This document shows, piece by piece, positions 10,681-19,445 of a stretch of DNA of 64,000 nucleotides. The notes beneath the pieces are model-generated. The model was not told the origin of the DNA. It saw only the letters and a list, made by a program, of their open reading frames with translations, and did not search any database. Every line of letters begins with the position of its first letter. The stretch's first letter is position 1. A program made the translations under genes and the position numbers. This DNA is from Escallonia rubra (Eukaryota > Streptophyta > Magnoliopsida > Escalloniales > Escalloniaceae): contig JAVXUO010001363.1 in assembly GCA_033065855.1 (NCBI GenBank), positions 1 through 64,000 of the forward strand. The letters are read 5' to 3'.

Positions 10681-13244
10681 TCAGATTTTTCCCTTTCTCT
10701 CTCCGTACCGCTTATACGGATCTTGCATCTTCTGCATCTCCATTGTACCAAAAACGCCATAGGCGCTACTTTCATCAGCGCGACCATCATCGTCGTCATC
10801 ACTGGCTTGATCAAGCGCCATCAAATCATCCCCATACTTAACACTTTCAATCCTGGCCTGCATGACCTTCCCTTTTGGCTCATACCCTTTCAGAAGGTTT
10901 ACCACTTCCTTCATGGTAGGCCGTTTATCCGGCTCACTTTGCACGCATAAGGCAGCAATGTTAATACCTTGTTTGAGCTGGCTTTCGTCAAAGTTTCCTC
11001 TCAGTTTCGGATCAGCAAGATCTTTGAACCTCCCTTTGATTATATATGGCTCAGCCCATTCGGTTATTGTCCTTTTAATGCCACCAGGGAGTTTTTCGAT
11101 TGGTTTTCTTCCTGTGAAGATTTCTAGCAGAAGAATTCCAAAACTGTAGACATCACAACTCTCTGACACTTTTCCCCACATTGCGTACTCTGGTGCTAAG
11201 TATCCCAAGGTGCCCTTGACGCGAGTGGTCATGTGACTAACGCCATCTGGAATTAGTTTTGCGAACCCAAAGTCGGCAACCAGTGGCTCGAAGTTTGAAT
11301 CCAGGAGCACATTACTAGCTTTTACGTCTCTGTGAATGATGTGGGGGGTCACTTCATGGTGCAAGTACCTATATCAACATTCAATGATGGATCATATTGA
11401 AGTTTCTAGCTGAACTCGTATAATATTCAGAATTAGGAAACGTTTGTGACTCTTGTATTAATATCTCCATTTCCATTTTGGTTCTCGTTCTCATTCACTA
11501 TAAGAAAATCTCACACTGTGTATTTCATAATAAAAACTTTCTCGCCTTTTACTATTTAGGTTTTTAGTTGGGCACCTTAACACTCGTGATTGGTTTCAAC
11601 AAAATGCAAAAAATAAAAAATAAAAAAAACCTTGGGATTGGTACAGCTCCCGATAACTTAAAAATCTCTCTCTGAGGACTTGATGCATTAGCAAAGACAG
11701 AAAAATTCTTCCCTCCCTCCCCTGCCCCAATTACGAAAATATAGTTGAAGCATGTTTACAAAAACAAAAAAAAAAAATATGCAGCTGTTTTGAAGTTGCT
11801 TGGGAAACATTATGGACTCCTCCAAATGTGTAGTGAATTTTCGTTTTCTGTTTTTTCGTTGTTCTTTGTCTAAGACACCGACTCATAGCAGACGAACTCT
11901 AATTACGAATTTTTTGAAGCTGTAATGCTTTTTTGGAAACGTTTTGAGTATGAAAACTAATTACGATTTTATTTTTGGCTACTGGTGCAAAGTTTCTGAG
12001 AAGCTTACAATAAGCCTTCTGCCGAGCCAATGGCAACTTTCATCCTTTTTCTCCAATCGAGTTGAACTTCACTAGCAAATTGACCGTGGAGATGCGAAAG
12101 CAAACTGAGGTTTGGCATGTAATCATAAACAATTAGCCGTTGTTCATCACCTGCACAATAGCCCCTGAGACCCAGAAGGTTCTTGTGCCGTACCCTCCCA
12201 AGAACTTCAACTTCCACAGCAAATTCCATCTCTGCTTTCGAGTTCATGGCTTTCAACTTCTTTACTGCTATCTGCACATATAAAGTAAGGAGAGTGGAGA
12301 CGGAAAAGATGAGATTTTGCATTCCGCATCCAACTGTCACCAAAATTGCACTTTCAGTGACACAATTTGCGCCACATATATACCACCAATCCTTACATCC
12401 AACTCGCATAAGCAAGCGTCTAAATAGTTACATTAGTGTCCATCTTCTGTGCAACGATTTTAGAGGATCAAGCAAAGGGAGACTAAATTGCCAGTAGCCC
12501 GCAACTAATAAAACTAGTTTAAATTGACAGGGAAGATATTCGAGGTATAGGATCAACAGAGGTAAAGTTATAGCTTTCAACTTTTTTACTGCAATCTGCA
12601 CAAAAATATAAGGGGAGTGGAGATGGAATAGATGAAAGTTGCAGGATCCAAATATCATCACAATTGCGTGTTCACTGACACTTTTTATCCTGTTTACCAA
12701 TGCTCCTATGCAATTCAACACGGGTAAGCAAGCATTTGAAATAGTTTTATTGGGAGTCCCTCCTTCCGTGCAATGATCTTAGATGGTCAAGCAAAGGAGT
12801 TAGACGCCCTTAGACCACAACTGATTAATAATACTTAGTAAATTAGCAGGAAAAGATGTTCCAGGGCAAAAGTGCACCAGAGGTACAGATTTGGGTGCCA
12901 AGTGTGGTCCTTTTCTTTGTTCTCTATTGTGTGTCTTGTGGAAAGATTACCTGGAGACCATCTGTAGTTCTTCCCCAGTAAACACTTCCAAATCCTCCTT
13001 CGCCAAGCTTGTTCTCCTCACTAAAACCATTGGTAGCAGTATGCAACTCCTTGTAGGTGAATATCCTCCATGTACTGTTCCCTCCACCAAATTGCAACCT
13101 AAGAAAACGAGCTACAAATTTAGCCTGGGTTTAAAGAATTTGCTATAAAGTTCAAGCTTATTAGCCTCAGAAGTTTCCCATAACATTCGCTTACCCTCCT
13201 TCATCAACTTTCTCTGAACCGCAGCAACTCAAGGAGGATCCCAT
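10681..13244 (-). CDS. receptor-like cytoplasmic kinase, PTI1-like / At3g15890 type (382 aa, four exons)
   Basis: A predicted protein kinase probably anchored to the plasma membrane. My model is a minus-strand join of 13244-13195, 13098-12951, 12271-12009 and 11368-10681. All introns are GT-AG, phases agree, and there is no internal stop. Exon 1 encodes MGSSLSCCGSEK: Gly2 fits N-myristoylation and the Cys pair palmitoylation. The kinase domain keeps all key elements: P-loop GEGGFGSVYWG, IAVKKLK lysine, alpha-C Glu in FAVEVEVLGRVRHKN, HRDVKASN, DFG, APEY and a C-terminal CVQSEPDKRPTM block. It is an RD kinase. After the kinase comes an acidic tail with a run of Asp. Exon layout and sequence strongly resemble Arabidopsis At3g15890, a family with few known functions. 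The assignment is by remembered family pattern; the gene itself looks intact. Intron 2 contains a duplicated piece of the exon 3 start. Confidence 0.9.
12246..12892. repeat. local tandem duplication (about 322-bp period) covering the intron 2/exon 3 junction of the kinase gene
   Basis: 12246-12569 and 12570-12892 are diverged direct copies. Both contain the intron end TGTGCAG and the exon start coding IAVKKLKA on the minus strand. The copy nearer the gene start (around 12570-12597) keeps an acceptor-like AG and about nine codons of exon 3 before the sequence diverges. It would act as a decoy acceptor or cryptic exon. Similarity continues through the intron with the shared words GCAAGC, GATCAAGCAAAG and CAACTRATWAA. 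Confidence 0.75.
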
Positions 13245-14053
13245 AGTTTCCTATGGGATTCTCAAGTTCAGTTAGGATACTTTGGCAAACAAGGTTCCTA
13301 ATTTAAATATGAGCAAGTGCTTTCTTGTCAATGTACAAATACTACTGCCGACCTCGGCCGGCTGATCTTAACAAGTCAAACAGGTATACCTAAGGACAGA
13401 GTTTGTCATGATAATGGAAGTGATACTTTATTGTATGAGCAAGCAGACGATGATGGGTTTGGATGGACAACAAACCAAGACCTGAATTTAATATTAAGTT
13501 GGACATGCATATAAGAATCTTATTACACTAGCAACCACAGCCTAATTTCGTGTAAACATTAGGAGTAGGGACAGACCAATTTAGAAATAACTTGTTGAAC
13601 AGTCCGTCGTGAAAATCTTTGTACTTTTATGACTTTCAGGAGCGACTCTTTCAATAGGACTGTAGTGGCTTCCGTTTAGGGGCTTCACGTGCTACAAAAT
13701 GCTTTACCACACAAGTATAGTGAGAAATACCATACCGTAGGAGGTATCGATTTCTCTGTAAGTTGTACGCAATGAGTTTGATACAGTTTTGGTATCTTCT
13801 CGTACTCTAAAATAACTATATATATTTATTTATAAATCAAGTGCGAAATAAGCGGTAAGTTGCAATAAATTAGGACATAAGATAGCCTTTCTTTCTCTTC
13901 CCCGTGAAACATAAAGTAAATTGTGTCATTACTTTTTACTTAAAACCAATGCTAAAAAAAAAAAGCATTGTCACTTAAAATATTAGAATAACTAAAAAAT
14001 GTGTAACCAAAAAAGAGAAAATGAAAACATGTTAATATAACCCAACAACGAAG
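13245..14053. other. upstream region of the kinase gene; no second gene seen
   Basis: This is the 5' flank of the minus-strand kinase. It is AT-rich, with an A/T stretch at about 13810-13840 that reads as a TATA-like element on the minus strand, about 570 bp before the ATG. That is too far for confident promoter assignment unless there is a long leader. The short plus-strand ORF at 13317-13514 has no recognisable motif. Confidence 0.4.
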
Positions 14054-14362
14054 TACTCCCTTTGTCCCTGATAATTCGATCACGTTTGACTTGACACGCA
14101 TATTAAGAATGTAGGTTATATATTGTGTGTTTTCCGTTTTACCCTTTAGAGAGAAGCAGAAGAGAGTGGGCTAGGAGAAAGAAAATTGGTTGGTAGTGTG
14201 TTAAATGTGGAGAAAAAAATAGAATAAAAAAGTGGGTCCGGAGAGAGAAAATGAATTGGTGGAGAGAGAAATTGAATAAAAAAATGTAAAAATGTAGATA
14301 TGAAAAAACACTTAAATAATGTTTCTTAATTTGAAAAGTGAACAATTTTTGTAGGAGGACCA

Positions 14363-14389
14363 ATATATATATATATATATATATATATA
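14363..14389. repeat. (TA)n tract, left flank of the MULE
   Basis: Pure TA dinucleotide repeat directly abutting the left MULE terminus. Similar tracts lie at 24798-24826 and 25967-26019. Because the flanks are simple repeats, the 8-9 bp target duplication usual for MULEs cannot be read. Confidence 0.9.
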
Positions 14390-14434
14390 GGGGCCCGATA
14401 TACATCGACCGGTGGGAAATTTTTTTTTTCCCAC

Positions 14435-14625
14435 CCAATCGCATGACAATCAACCGATTGTATAAAAAAAAAAAAAACAATGGCAATGACTGGGCCCGGG
14501 TGGGCCGCGATTGGCTTGGGGCGATCGGCTGACTGTCATGCGATTGGGCCGAAACCCAATCGGCTGACAGTCAGGCGATTGGCCTTGGGCCAAATCGCAT
14601 GACTGTCAGCCGATTGGCTTTCGGC
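14435..14625. repeat. subterminal array of alternating inverted motifs (left TIR)
   Basis: About five copies of a motif of the form ATCGGCTGACTGTCATGCGA occur in alternating orientation, separated by GGGCCGAAA or CCTTGGGCC spacers. They can fold into long hairpins. Matching copies lie at about 24515-24755 in the right TIR. In MULEs and other TIR elements, subterminal repeats are commonly transposase-binding sites. That role is inferred here. Confidence 0.75.
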
Positions 14626-14639
14626 CCACTTCCTGTGGC

Positions 14640-15060
14640 CTACTCGCCCTTTTTTTGGCCTTTTTGGCCTGCCCCTCCCTTTTTTCCGGCCTGCCCGTCC
14701 CTTTTTTTTTTGGCCTGCCCCTCCCCCAGTCCAGTTTCTTTTTTTATTCGTTGGCCTGCCCCAGTCCAGTTTCCCTCCAATTTTTTTTTTATCCAGCCTC
14801 CCCCGTGGCCCCCACCTTCCCCCCCCCCCCCCCACGTGTCCCCACCCCCTCCCTTGGCCCCCCCCCCTCCCCTATCCCCTTCGGGGCAGTCACCCGAATT
14901 TCCCCTTGGCCCCCACCCCTCTTCCCCTTCCCCACTTGTTTCCCCCCCCCTAGGCCCCCACCCCCCTCCCCACTTGTCCAATTTTTTTCCCAGACCCCCA
15001 CCCCATTCCCCACTTGTCCAATTTTTTCCCTAGACCCCCACCCCCCTTTCGACAAATGTC
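14640..15060. other. pyrimidine-rich/purine-rich strand-asymmetric tract (left TIR)
   Basis: About 400 bp are almost entirely C and T on the plus strand, with many C runs (up to about 15) and repeated CCCACTTGTCCAATTTTTT units. The complementary strand is G-rich, so G-quadruplex or triplex formation is plausible. Several long ORFs exist in all frames here, but they encode Pro/Phe/Gly low complexity and are not genes. A mirror copy is at about 24065-24500. Confidence 0.8.
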
Positions 15061-15104
15061 ACGCCAAAAGTTGCCCCCCCCCTCCCACAGCTCACTTTTC
15101 TGTC

Positions 15105-15261
15105 TATAAAAACCCTCTTCCCCCGAATTATTTCTTACACTCTCATCAGTCTCCCTATCTCACCTACATAATCTCCACAATAATACGAGCGAAAAAAATT
15201 TTACGCTAGAAGAAGATCGGTGGATTTCTTCGTCATTTTTTTCAAGTCAAAACAAGTAAGT
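15105..15261 (+). promoter_or_regulatory. inward promoter and leader of the transposase gene (left TIR)
   Basis: TATAAAAA at 15105-15112 is followed about 30 bp later by a C/T-rich start region (TCTTACACTCTCATCAG) and then an AAGAAGATCGG leader. A consensus splice donor GTAAGT lies at 15256-15261. The transposase ATG (16655) is preceded by acceptor-like TTTTTTAG (to 16640) and TTTCAG (to 16646). A 5'UTR intron of about 1.39 kb covering the 312-bp repeats is therefore likely. The same set is mirrored in the right TIR. Confidence 0.65.
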
Positions 15262-15611
15262 ATTTTGAATTTTCTTATAATTCAATGTTAATTTAAATTA
15301 TTGTTACGCTTAAATTCTTCTTACCATAGCTTAAAATTCGTGTTTAGGGCGTCAAAATTACGTTTTTACAAATCGGGGTATTACATTCGAAAGATTCGAA
15401 AATAGCGATTTTTTTAGGTCGTCAAAATTATGATTTTTCACGAATTTGTAAAAAATAGCTAGAGCTAGATTTTGCCAAAGTGCAAAAAAGAGACCCTAGT
15501 TATTTTTAAAAGATCTGTATCAGGTAAAAATTTCAGATTTTTTCAAATACTGGAAAGGGGTTAACTGATACGCGCAACCTTGTAACTTCGCAGTGTAATT
15601 TCAAACATTTT

Positions 15612-16566
15612 TGAGAACCCTAGGATGTTGGAAAGTTCCATTCCCCAGGAATTCGGGCCATTCCGAAGCCGGTAGCAATTTTTTGCCTATGAAACTTTTA
15701 AGTGCTCGATCCGGACACCGGTTCGGGATTTTTTGACGAAAAATCCCTAAAATGCTTTTTAGATCAAGGATGGACTCAGCAACCTTAGAATAGCGTATTA
15801 AAGCACTTTTGAGATTTTTCCCGATGCCAGGGGGCATTTTCGTAATTCGCCGCTCGATAGGGGTATTTTCGTAATTTTGCCCCTTTCAACCTTTTCGAAT
15901 GACTGCTCAGTCCGTAAATGTAAGAAAACCCTAGCCAAGGTGGGAAGTTCCATTCCCCACGAATTTGGGCCATTCCGAAGCCGGTAGCAATTTTTTGCCT
16001 ATGAAACTTTTAAGCGCTCGATCCGGACACCGGTTCGGGATTTTTTGACGAAAAATCCCTAAAATGCTTTTTAGATCAAGGATGGACTCAGCAACCTTAG
16101 AATAGCGTATTAAATCACTTTTGAGATTTTTCCCAATGCCAGGGGGCATTTTCGTAATTCGCCGCCTGACAGGGGTATTTTCGTAATTTTGCCCCTTTCA
16201 ACTTTTTCGAATGACTGCTCAGTCCGTAAATGTAATCAAACCCTAGCCAAGGCGGGAAGTTCCATTCCCTTCGGAGTCGTGGGATTCCGAAACCGGTAGC
16301 AATTTTTTGCCTATGAAACTTTTAAGCGCTCGATGAGGACACCGGTTCGGGATTTTTTGACGAAAAATCCCTAAAATACTTTTTAGATCAAGGATGCACT
16401 CAGCAACCTTAGGATAGCGTCTTAAAGCACGTTTGAGATTTTTCCCGATGCCAGGGGGCATTTTCGTAATTCGCCGCCCGAGAGGGGTATTCTCGTAATT
16501 TTACGCTTTCAACTTTTTCGAACGTCTTTTCAGTCCATAAATGTAAGCACACCCTAGCCAAGGCGG
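15612..16566. repeat. 312-bp tandem repeat, three copies (left TIR)
   Basis: Landmark sequence (GCCAGGGGGCATTTTCGTAA) recurs at a constant spacing of 312 bp (minus-strand ATGs at 15837, 16149 and 16461). Each unit contains ATTTTCGTAATT words, GACTGCTCAGTCCGTAAATG and AACCCTAGCCAAGG. It lies within the predicted 5'UTR intron. The period is divisible by 3, so each unit carries a similar open frame of about 72 codons on the outward strand. I treat that as a by-product. Confidence 0.9.
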
Positions 16567-16654
16567 CTACACTTTCAATTTTATTCTTCTTTTATTTAAT
16601 TCTATGACTTGTTGAGAATGATATAATTTTTATTTTTTAGATTTCAGTATAAAT

Positions 16655-18955
16655 ATGGATGCACCGGGAGGAAGCAATTTCTGTGAAGGTTCTGATCCAC
16701 CTTACATGGATCAAGTTTTTCAAACACTGGACGAAGTCGAAGCATACTACAGAGCATATTCGAAAACGATGGGTTTCGGTATTAGAACTAAGACGACTAG
16801 AAAACGGGTGAATACCGATCAAATTGGTGCAAGGTTATTTGAGTGTCATAGAGGAGCACCGCATGTACCCCCGGTCGTTCAGATCCGTGACGAAGGGACA
16901 ACAAGACAAAGAAAACGCGACACATTTCCGGGTACCGGCTGCAAGGCCCATGTGTATGCAGTACACCGGAAAAAAGAAAACCATTGGGTTGTGACGGGAG
17001 TGGAGTTGAGTCATAATCATCAGTTGATGACTCCCAGTAAGATTGGTCAAATTCATCAACACCGAGAAATTAGCGCGGCACACAAACAACTGATTTTTAC
17101 AATGGCCGGGGCTAAAATTCCACCTTCTAAGATGATGGGGTTTTTCTCAAGCCAGGCTGGGGGGATTGACAAGTTGAGTTTCAACGACGTAGACCTTCGA
17201 AATGAACTTCGTGCTCAGAAGAGAGAGTCTTTCGGTAGGAATGATGCTCAAGCTACCATTGATCTCTTCAGGTGCCTTCAGAGTGAGAATTCTGGATTTT
17301 TCTACAGTATCCAACTAGATGATGAGAACCGCGTTAGTACTATATTTTGGGCGGACCCCCGTTCTGTAGCTGCTTACCTAAATTTTGGGGATGTTGTGAC
17401 GTTTGATACCACATACCGCACCAATAAGTACTATATGCCTTTTGCTCCGTTCACGGGGGTGAACCACCACTATCAGTCAATCTCGTTTGGCTTTGCCCTG
17501 CTTAGGGATGAGACGGAGGAGTCATTTACGTGGTTATTTGAAACGTGGCTTCAAGCAATGTATCGTATTCCTCCACAGACCATCATCACCGACCAAGATC
17601 CGGCAATGAAAAATGCAATCGCTAAGGTCCTTCCAGGTACTCACCATGGCCTGTGCACGTGGCACATAAGCAACAAATATCCCGAACGGCTTCACCATGT
17701 ATATGCAAACCATCCGGAATTCAAGACTGACTTTAATACATGTGTGAAGAAATCGTTGACGGTAGACGTGTTCGAGGAGAGGTGGGCCACGTTAATGGAT
17801 GACTACTCTTTGCACAATCATGACTGGTTACAATCGTTGTATGCGATCAAGACACAGTGGGTCGGTGCCTACACCAAGAAGTTTTTTGCAGCCGGAATGA
17901 CTACGACCTCGAGAAGCGAAGCTATGAATTCATTCTTTGATGGGTACGTAAGCCAGTCTTCAAGTATAGTGGACTTCGTACTGGAGATGCAGAAAGCCGT
18001 TGATAGGCAATTGTACCGTGAGAGAGAAGCCGACGCGGCTACGGCTTACAAGGAAAGAGCCATACTACTCTTTTCACCTTTGGAGGCTCATGCGGCTCAA
18101 GTCTATACCAAGGAAATGTTTAGACAGTTTCAAGAAGAACTACTAAAGTCGAATCAATATGGCATGACAAAGTTGCACGAGTATTCCACCAGAGATCTCA
18201 AGGTTTATGCTTTGACGAACGTAACGAATTTTGCCAATCCGTGCTCTTCGTCGACTCCGAGGAACAGAAGACATTTTACCGTGGCTAAATGTATGGACAC
18301 CGGGTTGGTAAATTGCAACTGTCAATTGTTTGAGCATAAAGGTATACTTTGTCGACACGCGTTGAAGGTTTTGATCTCGAAGAATGCTAGTGAAATCCCT
18401 CAACAGTATATCTTGGAACGGTGGACGAAGGAAGCCAATAGAGTCCACGGTCACATTCCTTACGTGCCCAATGTTTCAGTTGATTTCGAGCAATCTGAGC
18501 CGCTGCGATATAATCACCTTTGTAACATCATGCACAGTTTATCATTGGATGCAGCGTCAACGTTTGATGGGTACAAGTATCAAGTGGAAGCAGCCGCACG
18601 GGATACGGCTAAGCATGCACAGTTTAGGATGGCTGATCCACAAAGACGGGACACTCCGACTACTCGGACGACTCGAGCCGGTAGATTCAATCGAGCCAAA
18701 CAGCCAGTCATTGACGGCACTAGCATGCAAGGTGAGGAGGACGACATTTTTGATCCAATTATTTCTCAAACAAAAGGGCGAAAACGAGAAATACGCATGA
18801 AGAATCCGATTGAAAAAGAAACGGGTCAAAAAAAATTGCGAAAGTGTGCGTTGTGTAATAAGATGACTGATCATGACAAGAGAAACCATTATAAAGCGTT
18901 AGGTCTTGCACCTGGCAGTATGGTCGAGGAGGACGATGATGATGAAGAGTGTTAG
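16655..18955 (+). CDS. MULE transposase, FAR1/FHY3-MuDR type (766 aa)
   Basis: Catalyses cut-and-paste transposition of the element and would act in the nucleus on the TIRs. Residues about 20-120 form a FAR1-type (WRKY-GCM1-like) zinc DNA-binding region with ECHRG, TGCKAHV and a final HNH. The MULE DDE core follows. I place the acidic triad at Asp251 (VVTFDTTYR), Asp313 (IITDQDPAM) and Glu422 (SRSEAMNSFF), with the CTWH...H zinc signature after the second Asp. A SWIM zinc finger lies at about 554-572 (CNCQLFEHKGILCRH). A short Cys/His cluster sits near the C terminus (KCALCNKMTDHDKRNHY), followed by an acidic tail. The ATG is the first in frame after likely splice acceptors. Length and completeness fit an autonomous transposase. 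Host FAR1-like transcription factors share these domains, but the TIR context makes transposase far more likely. Confidence 0.93.
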   Translation: MDAPGGSNFCEGSDPPYMDQVFQTLDEVEAYYRAYSKTMGFGIRTKTTRKRVNTDQIGARLFECHRGAPHVPPVVQIRDEGTTRQRKRDTFPGTGCKAHVYAVHRKKENHWVVTGVELSHNHQLMTPSKIGQIHQHREISAAHKQLIFTMAGAKIPPSKMMGFFSSQAGGIDKLSFNDVDLRNELRAQKRESFGRNDAQATIDLFRCLQSENSGFFYSIQLDDENRVSTIFWADPRSVAAYLNFGDVVTFDTTYRTNKYYMPFAPFTGVNHHYQSISFGFALLRDETEESFTWLFETWLQAMYRIPPQTIITDQDPAMKNAIAKVLPGTHHGLCTWHISNKYPERLHHVYANHPEFKTDFNTCVKKSLTVDVFEERWATLMDDYSLHNHDWLQSLYAIKTQWVGAYTKKFFAAGMTTTSRSEAMNSFFDGYVSQSSSIVDFVLEMQKAVDRQLYREREADAATAYKERAILLFSPLEAHAAQVYTKEMFRQFQEELLKSNQYGMTKLHEYSTRDLKVYALTNVTNFANPCSSSTPRNRRHFTVAKCMDTGLVNCNCQLFEHKGILCRHALKVLISKNASEIPQQYILERWTKEANRVHGHIPYVPNVSVDFEQSEPLRYNHLCNIMHSLSLDAASTFDGYKYQVEAAARDTAKHAQFRMADPQRRDTPTTRTTRAGRFNRAKQPVIDGTSMQGEEDDIFDPIISQTKGRKREIRMKNPIEKETGQKKLRKCALCNKMTDHDKRNHYKALGLAPGSMVEEDDDDEEC

Positions 18956-19445
18956 GGTTAATGTTTCAGTTGTATAACGAATAACGTTTATAATGTTTAA
19001 ATTTGTGATTTGGTTTGTTGAATCTTTAATTTGTGATTTGGTTTGTTCTTCCGGAAAATCTTGTACTTTTTTTTGTCACTTTTTTTCGGCTCATTGCACC
19101 TCAGGCACGCTAGTTAGCCCATTCGTAAGAATTTCGGCGAAAAACGAGACACATTATTTTTTGGGTTTTCCTAGGAAGGGCCTATTCGGGCACACTTTAG
19201 GGCCCAATTCATAGCTTCCGAAAAATCTCGTAATTTTTTTTGTCATTTCTTTTTTGCTCATTGCCCCTTAGGCACGCTAATAGGCCATATATATGAATTT
19301 CGGCGAAAATCGAGACAAATAATTTTTCAGAAAATCCTATAATGTATTAATATTCGAGCACACTGTATCGCCAAATTCATAGCAACAATAAAAAAATTAT
19401 GAACATTTTTTTCAGGGGTTCTTTGCTCATTGCACCATAGTCACG
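18956..19445. repeat. intergenic tandem repeat between the convergent MULE genes (about 170-bp period)
   Basis: Three diverged copies occur from about 19040, 19210 and 19375. Each has the order AAAATCTTGTACTTTTTTT-like, then GCTCATTGCACC, then GGCACGCTAAT, then GAATTTCGGCGAAAA, then GAGACA. They fill the roughly 490 bp between the two stop codons, so both 3'UTRs and polyadenylation sites probably lie inside them. No ORF of note. Confidence 0.75.

Larger units (their letters stand above)
14390..16566 (+). repeat. left terminal inverted repeat of the MULE (about 2.18 kb)
   Basis: Inverse copy of 22572-24797. In order from the tip: a short unique tip; a subterminal motif array (about 14435-14625); a pyrimidine-rich tract (about 14640-15060); a TATA box (15105); a leader with splice donor (15256); an AT-rich block; and three 312-bp repeats. 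Small indels, mostly in homopolymers, separate it from the right copy. Confidence 0.88.

Noticed and set aside
14536-15209. Several overlapping ORFs of 85-184 codons on both strands
   Set aside because: They are proline-, glycine- or phenylalanine-rich products of a C/T-G/A tract repeated in the right TIR. No domain is present, and all frames are open for compositional reasons.
15601-16461. Three similar 72-78 codon ORFs starting MPPGIGKNLK
   Set aside because: They are frames within the 312-bp tandem repeat, which is divisible by 3. They point outward from the element, lie in a likely leader intron and have no start context or downstream gene.
16655-18955. Possibility that this is a host FAR1/FHY3 transcription factor gene
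   Set aside because: It lies between near-identical 2.2-kb TIRs with TIR-based promoters, and its coding region is a single exon. Transposase is the better explanation.
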